From positions 1-7,358 of the forward strand of contig JABHDX010000025.1 of the NCBI GenBank assembly GCA_018672815.1: a DNA stretch of 7,358 nt. Direction: 5' to 3'. Of this stretch, positions 1 through 5,419 are shown in pieces. The DNA comes from Gammaproteobacteria bacterium (GTDB lineage: Bacteria; Pseudomonadota; Gammaproteobacteria; UBA11654). How positions within the stretch are numbered: the first letter of the stretch is position 1; each line of letters begins with the position of its first letter. The position numbers and the translations under genes are program-made. The notes beneath the pieces are model-generated. The model worked only from the letters and a program-made list of their open reading frames with translations. It did no database searches and was not told where the DNA came from.

Positions 1-513
1 AGTAAGAAGCATTTCCATAGCATTTTTCTTATTAACATTTCTAGAAAGAGCAACCATTGGGGTTGAACAAAAAAGACCAATATTCACTCCAGGGGTAGCA
101 AACTTAGATTCATGAGAGGCAATGGCAAGATCACAACTTGCTACTAATTGACAACCTGCAGCGGTAGCTACCCCATCAACTTCAGCAATAACCGGTTGCG
201 GTATACTCACTATTAACTGCATCAATGAAGAGCAAGCATCAAAAAGGTTTTTAAAGTAGGCTTCACCGCTATCATCATTCTCTCTAGCAGCTGTTATTTC
301 TTTTAAATTATGCCCTGAACAAAATATATTTCCTTTCGCTGCTATAACTATAACTTTTATCGATTGATCAGAAGATGCGCCTTTAATCTCATCCATTAGA
401 ATGCTCATCATGTTCTCAGATAAAGCATTTTTTTGGTCTAAATTATTCATGATAAGACGCAAGATTCCCTTATCAGATTTTTCTTTAATTAAAATTTTTA
501 AATTTTCTTCCAT
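1..513 (-). CDS. Enoyl-CoA hydratase/isomerase family protein, ECHDC3-like (3' part outside window)
   Basis: The ATG is at 513-511 and the frame stays open to the left edge, giving 171 N-terminal residues; full-length relatives are about 260-300 residues. The crotonase fold is clear. The first oxyanion-hole segment is CSGHNL (residues 65-70) and the second is GVATAAGCQ (114-122), followed by the block SCDLAIAS and FATPGVNIGLFCST (138-151). This last block matches the ECHDC3 branch as I recall it. The two catalytic glutamates of classical enoyl-CoA hydratase fall at Gln122 and Gly142, so ordinary hydratase activity is doubtful; an isomerase-like or other acyl-CoA role is possible. No clear Shine-Dalgarno precedes the ATG. 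The gene is separated from its upstream neighbour by 99 bp holding a perfect AT-rich palindrome, and no repeat copy lies between them, so it may be the flank of the cassette row. The family call is firm; the substrate is unknown. Confidence 0.9.
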   Translation of the reverse strand, partial: MEENLKILIKEKSDKGILRLIMNNLDQKNALSENMMSILMDEIKGASSDQSIKVIVIAAKGNIFCSGHNLKEITAARENDDSGEAYFKNLFDACSSLMQLIVSIPQPVIAEVDGVATAAGCQLVASCDLAIASHESKFATPGVNIGLFCSTPMVALSRNVNKKNAMEMLLT

Positions 514-549
514 GACAAATCTATTAAAAGCTATTTTGTTTTTCTAGTC

Positions 550-569
550 TAATATAGTTTTCTATATTA
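550..569. promoter_or_regulatory. AT-rich perfect inverted repeat upstream of the hydratase gene
   Basis: Arms TAATATAG (550-557) and CTATATTA (562-569) flank a TTTT loop. It lies 43 bp beyond the stop of the gene at 613 and 36 bp before the ATG at 513. No T-run follows on either strand, so a terminator is unlikely. A weak minus-strand pairing of TTTAAA and TATATT 18 bp apart would place the -10 inside the palindrome, which would fit an operator. This is inference; chance palindromes are common in AT-rich spacers. Confidence 0.25.
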
Positions 570-612
570 AAAAGTTTAAAGATATTAATTTAACTTTATA
601 ACTTCTTTGCAA

Positions 613-1104
613 CTAACAACTTACAAACCATTTAGGCCTATCCCTTTTTTTCCATTTACTAAAATGAGCTTTTTCTCCCATATAAAATTGATGATATGCA
701 ATTACTGAATCATCGCATTTATATTTATCTGGCATACATTGTGGCGGTTGTTTGAATGGTTTGTCTCTTCTAATCTTATCTGGAGGCTGTTCTAGAACAT
801 CTCTTAATAATAAATCTGTGGCATGTTTTTTTTCATACCGGTATGTATATTCATCTGCTAGAGCTATGAATAATTGATATAACCAAATGTACTGAGCTTG
901 ATTGTCTCTAGTCCAAACTGTGCTTGGATGATTTAAATGTGCTCTTTTATATAAAGAAAGACTGTCTGCTCTATCATCACCATCACACACTCTATGAGCA
1001 GTCGATAACATTTGTGCATACTCTAAAACCATTTTTACACAATGTTTGTCGTTGTGTTCAATGGCAGCAATCTGAGGATCATTATTTAAATAAAAAATAT
1101 TCAT
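613..1104 (-). CDS. Conserved hypothetical protein of a phage-type family
   Basis: This encodes 163 residues beginning MNIFYLNNDP. A GTG six bases upstream (1110-1108) would extend it by two residues, but the ATG at 1104 fits family members better. As I recall, the same block order occurs in hypothetical proteins of T4-like marine phages: an N-terminal NDP, a DKHCVKM-type segment with conserved His and Lys, an AQMLSTAHR helix, NHPSTVW, EYTYRYEKKH, then a Pro-rich stretch with PDKY and a basic Trp-containing end (KWKKRDRPKWF). No function is known to me. There is no signal peptide or membrane segment, so it is probably cytoplasmic. The start codon lies inside repeat copy A, whose GAGTGGAA supplies the only plausible ribosome-binding sequence. 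Its phage affinity and position directly behind the repeat suggest it arrived as a mobile cassette. Confidence 0.8.
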   Translation of the reverse strand: MNIFYLNNDPQIAAIEHNDKHCVKMVLEYAQMLSTAHRVCDGDDRADSLSLYKRAHLNHPSTVWTRDNQAQYIWLYQLFIALADEYTYRYEKKHATDLLLRDVLEQPPDKIRRDKPFKQPPQCMPDKYKCDDSVIAYHQFYMGEKAHFSKWKKRDRPKWFVSC

Positions 1105-1118
1105 TTCCACTCAATAGT
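1101..1118 (-). repeat. guaA-end-like direct repeat, copy A
   Basis: On the minus strand the copy reads ACTATTGAGTGGAAATGA, one base different from copy E over this span (GGAAATGA against GGGAATGA). In frame it encodes TIEWK-stop, compared with TIEWE-stop at the end of typical GMP synthases. The DoxX gene stops three bases before it on the minus strand, and the ATG of the next gene (1104) lies inside it. It therefore marks a tight junction between two cassettes. Confidence 0.7.
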
Positions 1119-1123
1119 TGGGA

Positions 1124-1570
1124 CTAGATCTTTTTATGAGCTAAGTTATAGACAGGCTGAGTTACTGAGTATGCCCAATAGAAAAAAATAAACTGTAATG
1201 GTAGGCGAGTATAAAGCAGTGAAATTGAGAGATCAGGAAAAGCTTCAGGTGTAATGGCCATATAAATATTAGCGGGATAAACAGCAACTAGTAGAGCAAC
1301 TAATCCCCAACCAGAAATTTTACGTAGTCGAGGAATCAAGACACATACACCTCCTAGTACTTCAAAAAAACCACTGATATAAACAGCCTCCGAATGCAAT
1401 GGAAAAGCTGGAGGCATAATGGATAAATAAAATTCAGGATTAATAAAATGATCTAAACCAACGTTAATAAAAAAAGCAGCCAATCCAAATAGAATTATTT
1501 TTCTCCAGAAACTAACTGGTAGTTGCAGTGCTGAAGAAATATTAGATATAAAATTCATTAAGACTCTCAT
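1124..1570 (-). CDS. DoxX-like integral membrane protein
   Basis: This encodes about 148 residues counted from the ATG at 1570, which sits within repeat copy B. A GTG at 1576 and an ATG at 1558 (MNFISN) are alternative starts. Four hydrophobic segments are visible: around IILFGLAAFFINVG, then AVYISGFFEVLGGVCVLIP, then ISGWGLVALLVAVYPANIYM, then PLQFIFFYWAYSV. The features DHFINPEFYLSIMPPAFPL and FFEVLGGVCVLIPRLRKISGWGL are typical of short DoxX-like proteins found in many proteobacteria. DoxX-family members are inner-membrane proteins with four helices, variously linked to redox metabolism, but this subgroup has no assigned reaction. The stop lies three bases from copy A and the start lies in copy B, so the gene fills its cassette from end to end and has no promoter space of its own. 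Confidence 0.85.
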   Translation of the reverse strand: MRVLMNFISNISSALQLPVSFWRKIILFGLAAFFINVGLDHFINPEFYLSIMPPAFPLHSEAVYISGFFEVLGGVCVLIPRLRKISGWGLVALLVAVYPANIYMAITPEAFPDLSISLLYTRLPLQFIFFYWAYSVTQPVYNLAHKKI

Positions 1571-1594
1571 TCCCACTCAGCAAAACGATGCCCT
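1567..1594 (-). repeat. guaA-end-like direct repeat, copy B (extended form)
   Basis: The core on the minus strand is GCTGAGTGGGAATGA, with one substitution in the ATTGAG part. The similarity to copy D extends further: both carry ATGCCCT (plus strand) about 8-9 bases beyond the core. In frame it encodes FAEWE-stop. The ATG of the DoxX gene lies inside the copy. Confidence 0.6.
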
Positions 1595-1732
1595 GAAATC
1601 ATTGATATTAGAGCATCTGAAAAAAGTTTGTATGTAAAATACAGAAAAACTATAAAACATGGTTTTATAGAGGTGTTTGTATCGACTTTGCATGAGAATA
1701 ATCGCTATTCTATAAGGGGTCAGACGATTTAC
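1595..1732. other. Gene-poor remnant between repeat copies B and C
   Basis: This is the stretch between two repeat copies. It lies within an open frame of 69 codons (1786-1577, minus strand) that starts before copy C and runs through it, but the peptide has no recognisable motif and low-quality composition, so I do not call it a gene. Its one clear element is the hairpin at 1650-1670. It may be an eroded or empty cassette, or just the 3' untranslated tail of the methyltransferase operon. Confidence 0.4.
1645..1670 (-). terminator. Putative rho-independent terminator of the methyltransferase operon
   Basis: Plus-strand arms CTATAAAAC (1650-1658) and GTTTTATAG (1662-1670) form a perfect 9-bp stem with a 3-base loop. 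On the minus strand the hairpin is followed at once by five T residues (plus-strand A-run 1645-1649). It lies about 145 bp beyond the stop of the methyltransferase gene and before the DoxX cassette. The stem is AT-rich, so termination efficiency is uncertain. Confidence 0.5.
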
Positions 1733-1749
1733 TTGCTTCCACTCAATAG
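1733..1749 (-). repeat. guaA-end-like direct repeat, copy C (diverged)
   Basis: On the minus strand this reads TCTATTGAGTGGAAGCAA. The ATTGAGTGG heart is intact but the trailing GAATGA is changed to AAGCAA, so neither the ATG nor the stop remains. Unlike the other four copies, no gene starts here. It is probably a decayed junction. Confidence 0.5.
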
Positions 1750-1813
1750 ATTGAAAAACTGAAACCCATATTCTTTCATTGCCCATTTTTCTAATTAGCT
1801 TATTGCGATGCTA

Positions 1814-2683
1814 TTACAGAGTAAGATACACAGTAATATTTCGGCCAAATTGTAATTTCGCTGCTGCTTCAGACATGCTTACATATGCATCGATATTTTC
1901 ATTCACTAGGTAATTAGAACAAAGCACTCTAGAGCGATGAGCCTCTTTCCCTAAGCTTCTATCTTTGGAGTAATGAGAGTGCTGATTAGTGAGAAATAAC
2001 TCTATTGGAAAATCACACTGAGCCGATAGAACTCGGAAACCTAATTCTTCACAGAACCGCACTATATTTTCACTATTAAAATATGATAGGTGATCAGGTG
2101 GACATATCCATGTCTCTTCTGTTAAACCCTCATTTATAAGCATATATTGAAACGCTGAAAAGTCGTTCGGTATAGTAATCCGTAAAACCGAATTACCTCT
2201 CATTATTAACTTAAGTTTTTCTAATAGGTCTTCAGGGTCGACCACATGTTCAAGAACATTATCCATAGAAATCAAGCTGAAGTGTACATTCTGATTGGCA
2301 AATTCTTCTATGAGCTCATAGATATCTAGTTTTTTAAAAAAATGCTTTAAGTGTGGATTGAAGCTTTCAATTCCAGCTTCAGAAAAATCATTAAGAATAA
2401 TTTTTTGAACACCAGCTTTATACAACTCATTTGCAAAGAAGCCTTCGCCACACCCAACCTCAAAAAAGCTAGTCACTTCAGGGAGAAATTTCTTGATCGT
2501 ATGCAGACAAATAGTAGCTTTATTTGCAAAGTATTCTAGCTCACCTTTGCTATAAACTTTTTGATATTGACCATTTGGTTTCTGATAATATTTTTCTGCG
2601 TAATAGACCTCAAGTTCGGTTTGCTGAGGTTTAGATGAAACTTCATAGAAACCATGCTTATTCTTCTTAACTAACTTTTTCAT
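1814..2683 (-). CDS. Class I SAM-dependent methyltransferase (UbiG/Methyltransf_23-like)
   Basis: This encodes 289 residues, full length for this type. The Rossmann-type core has motif I FFEVGCGEGFF (73-83, glycine-rich SAM loop), an acidic residue after strand 2 (ILNDFS, Asp99), motif IV-like SMDNVLEHV (139-147), and the post-core strand LRITIPNDFSAFQ (167-179). CPPDHLSYFNSENI (194-207) is the kind of segment found near the active site in methyltransferases of polysaccharide and small-molecule clusters. A charged N-terminal extension (1-50) precedes the core. The start ATG is preceded by AAGG eight bases upstream, and only 10 bp separate it from the stop of the metallo-beta-lactamase-fold gene, so the two form an operon and probably act on the same pathway. 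The methyl acceptor cannot be read from sequence; a sugar or carbohydrate-linked acceptor is a guess from the partner gene. Confidence 0.88.
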   Translation of the reverse strand: MKKLVKKNKHGFYEVSSKPQQTELEVYYAEKYYQKPNGQYQKVYSKGELEYFANKATICLHTIKKFLPEVTSFFEVGCGEGFFANELYKAGVQKIILNDFSEAGIESFNPHLKHFFKKLDIYELIEEFANQNVHFSLISMDNVLEHVVDPEDLLEKLKLIMRGNSVLRITIPNDFSAFQYMLINEGLTEETWICPPDHLSYFNSENIVRFCEELGFRVLSAQCDFPIELFLTNQHSHYSKDRSLGKEAHRSRVLCSNYLVNENIDAYVSMSEAAAKLQFGRNITVYLTL

Positions 2684-2693
2684 AATTAAAACC

Positions 2694-4043
2694 TTAAATG
2701 TACATAGCGTTTATCAATGTGTGTATATCAAATCTAAATAAGTCTGGACGCCTCGCAAACTCGAGATGCGCACCTATCCCAATATTATTCCAGTTAGCCA
2801 TATGCGGACCAGTCAGCGCGCGCTTAAGGAGCCTTGGATCTAGCTTAAATCGATGGAATTTATCTACACTCTCAATGTCAGAGACTATTTTAGGTATAGA
2901 ATCTTGCAAATTAATCAAGATGTAAGAATTACTAGGCAAATCGAAAATGAGATTAACATCTTCGAACAAACCTACTTCTAGTTGCTTCCTCTTAAATCGA
3001 ATCATTGATTCATTAAATAGCTGGAATAACTCGTTATCTGTTGGATACTCATCGTCTTCAAAGTCATATTTAAAATTTTTAGCTACATTAAAAATATATT
3101 CTCTTCTTTCTTTAGGTGATATTGGATTATATTCTTGCGACTGTGTTTCCGATGCAAGATCAAAACTTTGCAAATAATTTAATAGAACAGGGTTTAATGC
3201 CTGTGCGAGTTTATTAAGTTCAGACTGCAGATAAGACACTGCATCCTGCATTTCAGGAATCGGTAAATTGGCATTTTTCTCATAGTTAATTCCACCAAGG
3301 ATGTATGTTCCAGCAAACGGCATATAGAATCTTGGCTGCAAGACACTTAGTGTTTTGAGGGCGCTTGTTAATTTTTTGTTCCTTGCACGTTGTATTCCTA
3401 GTTCCATATCAGCTTCAGAGTATTCCATCATGCAATGTGGATATAGCGAAGCACTTGTATAGCCAACCAATGCAAAGTCAATTAAATCATGATTACGTTT
3501 TACCTCTATTAACGCTTGCTTAGCAATTTCAAAAGGACAGTCATTCGTATTAACAAGGGTATATTGCCCATCTTCAATAACACAAAGACTGTCTAACTGC
3601 ATAGATCCTTTAATGTCCTTTGTGACACAGCCAAACATGTATCCACATATTGTGGGGTCACAATTGTCTGCTGCATAAATCGTAATTTTTTCATTGCTAT
3701 CAATTGAGAATGGAACACCATTCTCTAGCTCAATCACATTGAAACCTAGCCGTTCAATATTACTTTTAAGGATGTTTTTATGATATTGATGAATCAACAC
3801 AGGCGTAGACTGATCTATATGCGCCATGGTTTTTGGATCAAAATGATCAGGATGAATATGGCTTATGTAAACGAAGTCAATACCCGAGAGATTACATTTA
3901 TCCAAATCAATTGGTGGAAAATTACACCAAGCCCCATAATAGGCTCCATCAGTTAGCCATGGATCGCAGAGGATCTTCGAATTTTTAGTTTCAATTATAA
4001 CAGTCGCCGAACCTAACTTGGTAATTTTCATCTTTTCTTCCAT
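2694..4043 (-). CDS. Metallo-beta-lactamase-fold protein, CMP-Neu5Ac hydroxylase-like
   Basis: This encodes 449 residues from the ATG at 4043, or 445 from the ATG at 4031, which gives the more family-like start MKITKLGSATVIIETK. The metal-binding signature is SHIHPDHFD (61-69; His62, His64, Asp66, His67), preceded by the DPWL strand (27-30), a hallmark of UlaG/NAPE-PLD/CMAH-type enzymes. VNTNDC (164-169) holds a candidate further metal ligand. LQPRFYMPFAG (235-245) closely resembles the LQPRIYCPFAG segment of animal CMP-N-acetylneuraminate hydroxylase as I recall it, and the C-terminal GPHMANWNNIGIGAHLEF region sits where CMAH has its final conserved block. There is no Rieske domain, so the CMAH reaction itself is not supported; the protein is probably a cytoplasmic hydrolase or oxygenase acting on a nucleotide-sugar or lipid-like substrate. 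It is the first gene of an operon with the methyltransferase. Confidence 0.85.
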   Translation of the reverse strand: MEEKMKITKLGSATVIIETKNSKILCDPWLTDGAYYGAWCNFPPIDLDKCNLSGIDFVYISHIHPDHFDPKTMAHIDQSTPVLIHQYHKNILKSNIERLGFNVIELENGVPFSIDSNEKITIYAADNCDPTICGYMFGCVTKDIKGSMQLDSLCVIEDGQYTLVNTNDCPFEIAKQALIEVKRNHDLIDFALVGYTSASLYPHCMMEYSEADMELGIQRARNKKLTSALKTLSVLQPRFYMPFAGTYILGGINYEKNANLPIPEMQDAVSYLQSELNKLAQALNPVLLNYLQSFDLASETQSQEYNPISPKERREYIFNVAKNFKYDFEDDEYPTDNELFQLFNESMIRFKRKQLEVGLFEDVNLIFDLPSNSYILINLQDSIPKIVSDIESVDKFHRFKLDPRLLKRALTGPHMANWNNIGIGAHLEFARRPDLFRFDIHTLINAMYI

Positions 4044-4075
4044 CCTTCAACAAAGTGATGTTTCTTTAATGCCAT
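4028..4075 (-). CDS. Possible 15-residue leader peptide coupled to the MBL-fold gene
   Basis: The frame ATG GCA TTA ... AGA TGA starts at 4075 and encodes MALKKHHFVEGWKKR. Its TGA overlaps the internal ATG at 4031 of the next gene in an ATGA arrangement, the classic layout for translational coupling. The GAAGG inside it can serve as Shine-Dalgarno for the ATG at 4031. This supports 4031 as the true start, or suggests a regulatory upstream reading frame. A frame this short may arise by chance, and its own ribosome-binding site is weak. Confidence 0.25.
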   Translation of the reverse strand: MALKKHHFVEGWKKR

Positions 4076-4344
4076 ATTCTTACTTAAGAGTTACTGTATT
4101 TTTCAGTAGTCGCAAGTTTGTGCAACCTTTTTTAACTGTAAGAAAAATCTTCGATCAAATCAATGATTGATTTGAGTTTGTGAAATAAATGTGTAAGTCA
4201 CTAATCTAGTAAAATCAATTATTTACACATGAAAAGCTACTATTTTCACTGTTCTTTTTTTATATTTTTCTAACAATTCTTTTGAGTTCTCTTAAATGAC
4301 TCTTGAAAGCTTTTCTTCCTAAAGACGTCAGTAAATAATTGTGT
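4044..4344. other. 301-bp intergenic region with several inverted repeats
   Basis: No convincing gene is present apart from the possible leader at its left end. It holds the 9-bp-arm palindrome at 4155-4175, an 8-bp inverted pair ATGTGTAA (4189-4196) / TTACACAT (4223-4230), and an 11-bp inverted pair CAATTATTTAC (4216-4226) / GTAAATAATTG (4331-4341). It should contain the end of the transcript from the 106-codon gene and the promoter of the MBL-methyltransferase operon, but I see no pair of -35/-10 boxes strong enough to call. Confidence 0.5.
4155..4175. promoter_or_regulatory. Perfect 9-bp-arm palindrome, candidate operator or weak terminator
   Basis: Arms TCAAATCAA (4155-4163) and TTGATTTGA (4167-4175) flank TGA. 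It lies about 110-125 bp upstream of the MBL-fold gene start. On the minus strand a T5 run follows only after 8 bases, which is poor for an intrinsic terminator of the small gene ending at 4345. The symmetry suits a dimeric regulator site equally well. The sequence does not decide between these. Confidence 0.35.
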
Positions 4345-4665
4345 TTAGTTATATGCAGTTGCCCGGCTTATCTTCCTAAATATCCAAAAACCCAGCCAAG
4401 TGCTAAGGATGGCTTTAAATGTTTGAGCTATTATCAACGGCAATGAAAAGATGAAATCTAAAAAAGGGTTCCATAACCACGAATATAGCCAGTCAACAAT
4501 TGGAAGAAAAATAATAAAGAAATGTCTAATAAATTCTATTTGTGACAAAGAAATTATTCCATAGTCGGAGCTCGTTACAATCCACAGTCCCCATAAAACA
4601 ACTCCTATTTGAATAGGGGTAGTTCCAATACAAAAGTATGCGAAAAATTTAAGCAATGTTTTCAC
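4345..4665 (-). CDS. Small integral membrane protein of unknown function
   Basis: This encodes 106 residues and uses a GTG start at 4665, directly after the TAA carried by repeat copy D (minus strand GAGTGGGAATAAGTG). Two or three hydrophobic segments are visible: roughly residues 5-30, 46-66 and 68-97, with many Trp and Phe residues and a basic C-terminus (FRKISRATAYN), consistent with a cytoplasmic tail. I do not recognise the family. The repeat's GAGTGG is the only plausible ribosome-binding sequence. As with the genes at copies A, B and E, the start is set by the repeat, which supports the view that this is a cassette gene. A gene of similar kind, short and membrane-bound, lies on the other side of the repeat. 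Confidence 0.65.
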   Translation of the reverse strand: MKTLLKFFAYFCIGTTPIQIGVVLWGLWIVTSSDYGIISLSQIEFIRHFFIIFLPIVDWLYSWLWNPFLDFIFSLPLIIAQTFKAILSTWLGFWIFRKISRATAYN

Positions 4666-4692
4666 TTATTCCCACTCAATGAATAATGCCCT
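4666..4692 (-). repeat. guaA-end-like direct repeat, copy D (extended form)
   Basis: On the minus strand the core is CATTGAGTGGGAATAA, encoding FIEWE-stop. The extra ATGCCCT (plus strand 4686-4692) is shared with copy B. The GTG start of the 106-codon gene follows immediately. The frame leading into it on the minus strand (ending RALFIEWE) overlaps the 75-codon gene in another frame, so it is more likely a carried-over fragment than a gene. Confidence 0.65.
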
Positions 4693-4732
4693 CTCAAACC
4701 CTTTAATTACATGAGTTTCAAAAATTTTTGTA

Positions 4733-4960
4733 TTAACTCTGTAACTTTTTTGTAACTTTTTCATGTAAGGTTTTTGCTCCAAATATAAACCACACCACAA
4801 CAAAGCCCCACCATAGAGCAAAAAACCAATCGTTTTTTGTTGTTCCATTCCATTCTAACCATTCAAATACTAAGCCTTCCATAAATAAATCAAAAGAAAG
4901 TAAAGCAAAGAATCCAAACACCCAAATTAAAAAAAAATGAAAAGGTTTAATATTTTTCAT
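4733..4960 (-). CDS. Small two-helix membrane protein of unknown function
   Basis: This encodes 75 residues with two hydrophobic segments, about 8-28 (FFLIWVFGFFALLSFDLF) and 45-62 (WFFALWWGFVVVWFIFGA), separated by a short loop EWLEWNGTTKND. The C-terminus is basic (KTLHEKVTKKLQ). No signal peptide distinct from the first helix can be seen, and I do not recognise a family. It starts four bases after the stop of the frameshifted membrane-protein gene, without a good Shine-Dalgarno, so it is probably translated by coupling to that gene. It ends about 40 bp before repeat copy D, so the two genes fill one cassette. If the upstream gene is truly broken, expression of this one may suffer. Confidence 0.6.
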   Translation of the reverse strand: MKNIKPFHFFLIWVFGFFALLSFDLFMEGLVFEWLEWNGTTKNDWFFALWWGFVVVWFIFGAKTLHEKVTKKLQS

Positions 4961-4964
4961 TTAA

Positions 4965-5389
4965 TTATGAGAAAAATATCATCAATATTGAAAGTAAAAG
5001 GATTGCTAATAGATGAGACATGAGATTAATGAAAGAGATATTCTCATGGAGAATAAATTTTTTATCTCTAGAAATCTTATATTTTAGAACCCAAAATATA
5101 AACAAAATTGTAGTAAACAGAATAAACCAAGGTATGTCTTGAGCTGGATGGAACCCTTCATCAGAAATAATAATGAAGACTGAAACCCACCAAAGAAGAT
5201 AAATTGTTAAATAGATTGAATATAAGTTTTTTAAGAATATTTTCAAATTTATTTTTTTTAAAGGCAAATATGGCCAAGCCGATTCCAACGATTAAAAATA
5301 AGTAATGAATAATAGTATTGCCTAACAAAGAAATTAGGATAAAAACTGCACTTAGAAGGAAAAAAAGTTTTTATTTCTATTTCTGTCAT
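4965..5389 (-). pseudogene. Membrane-protein gene broken by two +1 homopolymer shifts
   Basis: Reading from the ATG at 5389 inside repeat copy E, the start MTEIEIKT runs into a run of seven T residues (plus-strand A7, 5360-5366). Removing one T continues as FFLLSAVFILISLLG then HYLFLIVGIGLAIFAFKK, two convincing membrane segments. At a run of eight A residues (plus-strand T8, 5252-5259) removing one more A joins the frame INLKIFLKNLYS and continues through three further hydrophobic segments to the TAA at 4965. The total of 425 bp minus two is exactly 141 codons. As written, the first frame ends after about 43 codons, and the later part alone is open from 5288. Both breaks are single extra bases in homopolymers, so they could be sequencing errors, true mutations or slippage sites. 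The family is not recognised. Confidence 0.6.
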
Positions 5390-5404
5390 TCCCACTCAAT
5401 AGTA
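5386..5404 (-). repeat. guaA-end-like direct repeat, copy E (closest to consensus)
   Basis: On the minus strand this copy reads ACTATTGAGTGGGAATGA, encoding TIEWE-stop exactly as at the end of many GMP synthases. The codons upstream in that frame do not resemble guaA, so it is an att-like core and not the gene itself. The ATG of the broken membrane-protein gene lies within it. It is the rightmost copy and borders the promoter at 5420-5448. Confidence 0.75.
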
Positions 5405-5419
5405 GACACTTCTGATACA

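Noticed and set aside
1577..1786. 69-codon minus-strand frame spanning copies C and B
   Set aside because: It reads through copy C (SIEWKQ) with no stop, contains a terminator-like hairpin and shows no protein family features.
2351..3177. Plus-strand frames of 62-76 codons at 2351, 2698 and 2947
   Set aside because: They lie antisense inside well-supported minus-strand genes and have no motif or ribosome-binding site.
4666..4848. 60-codon minus-strand frame ending RALFIEWE
   Set aside because: It overlaps the 75-codon membrane-protein gene in another frame over most of its length and only its last codons, which belong to repeat copy D, are notable.
1101..5404. The repeats as integron attC sites or a CRISPR array
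   Set aside because: They lack the attC core GTTRRRY and paired L/R boxes, and the intervals are whole genes of unequal length, not uniform spacers.
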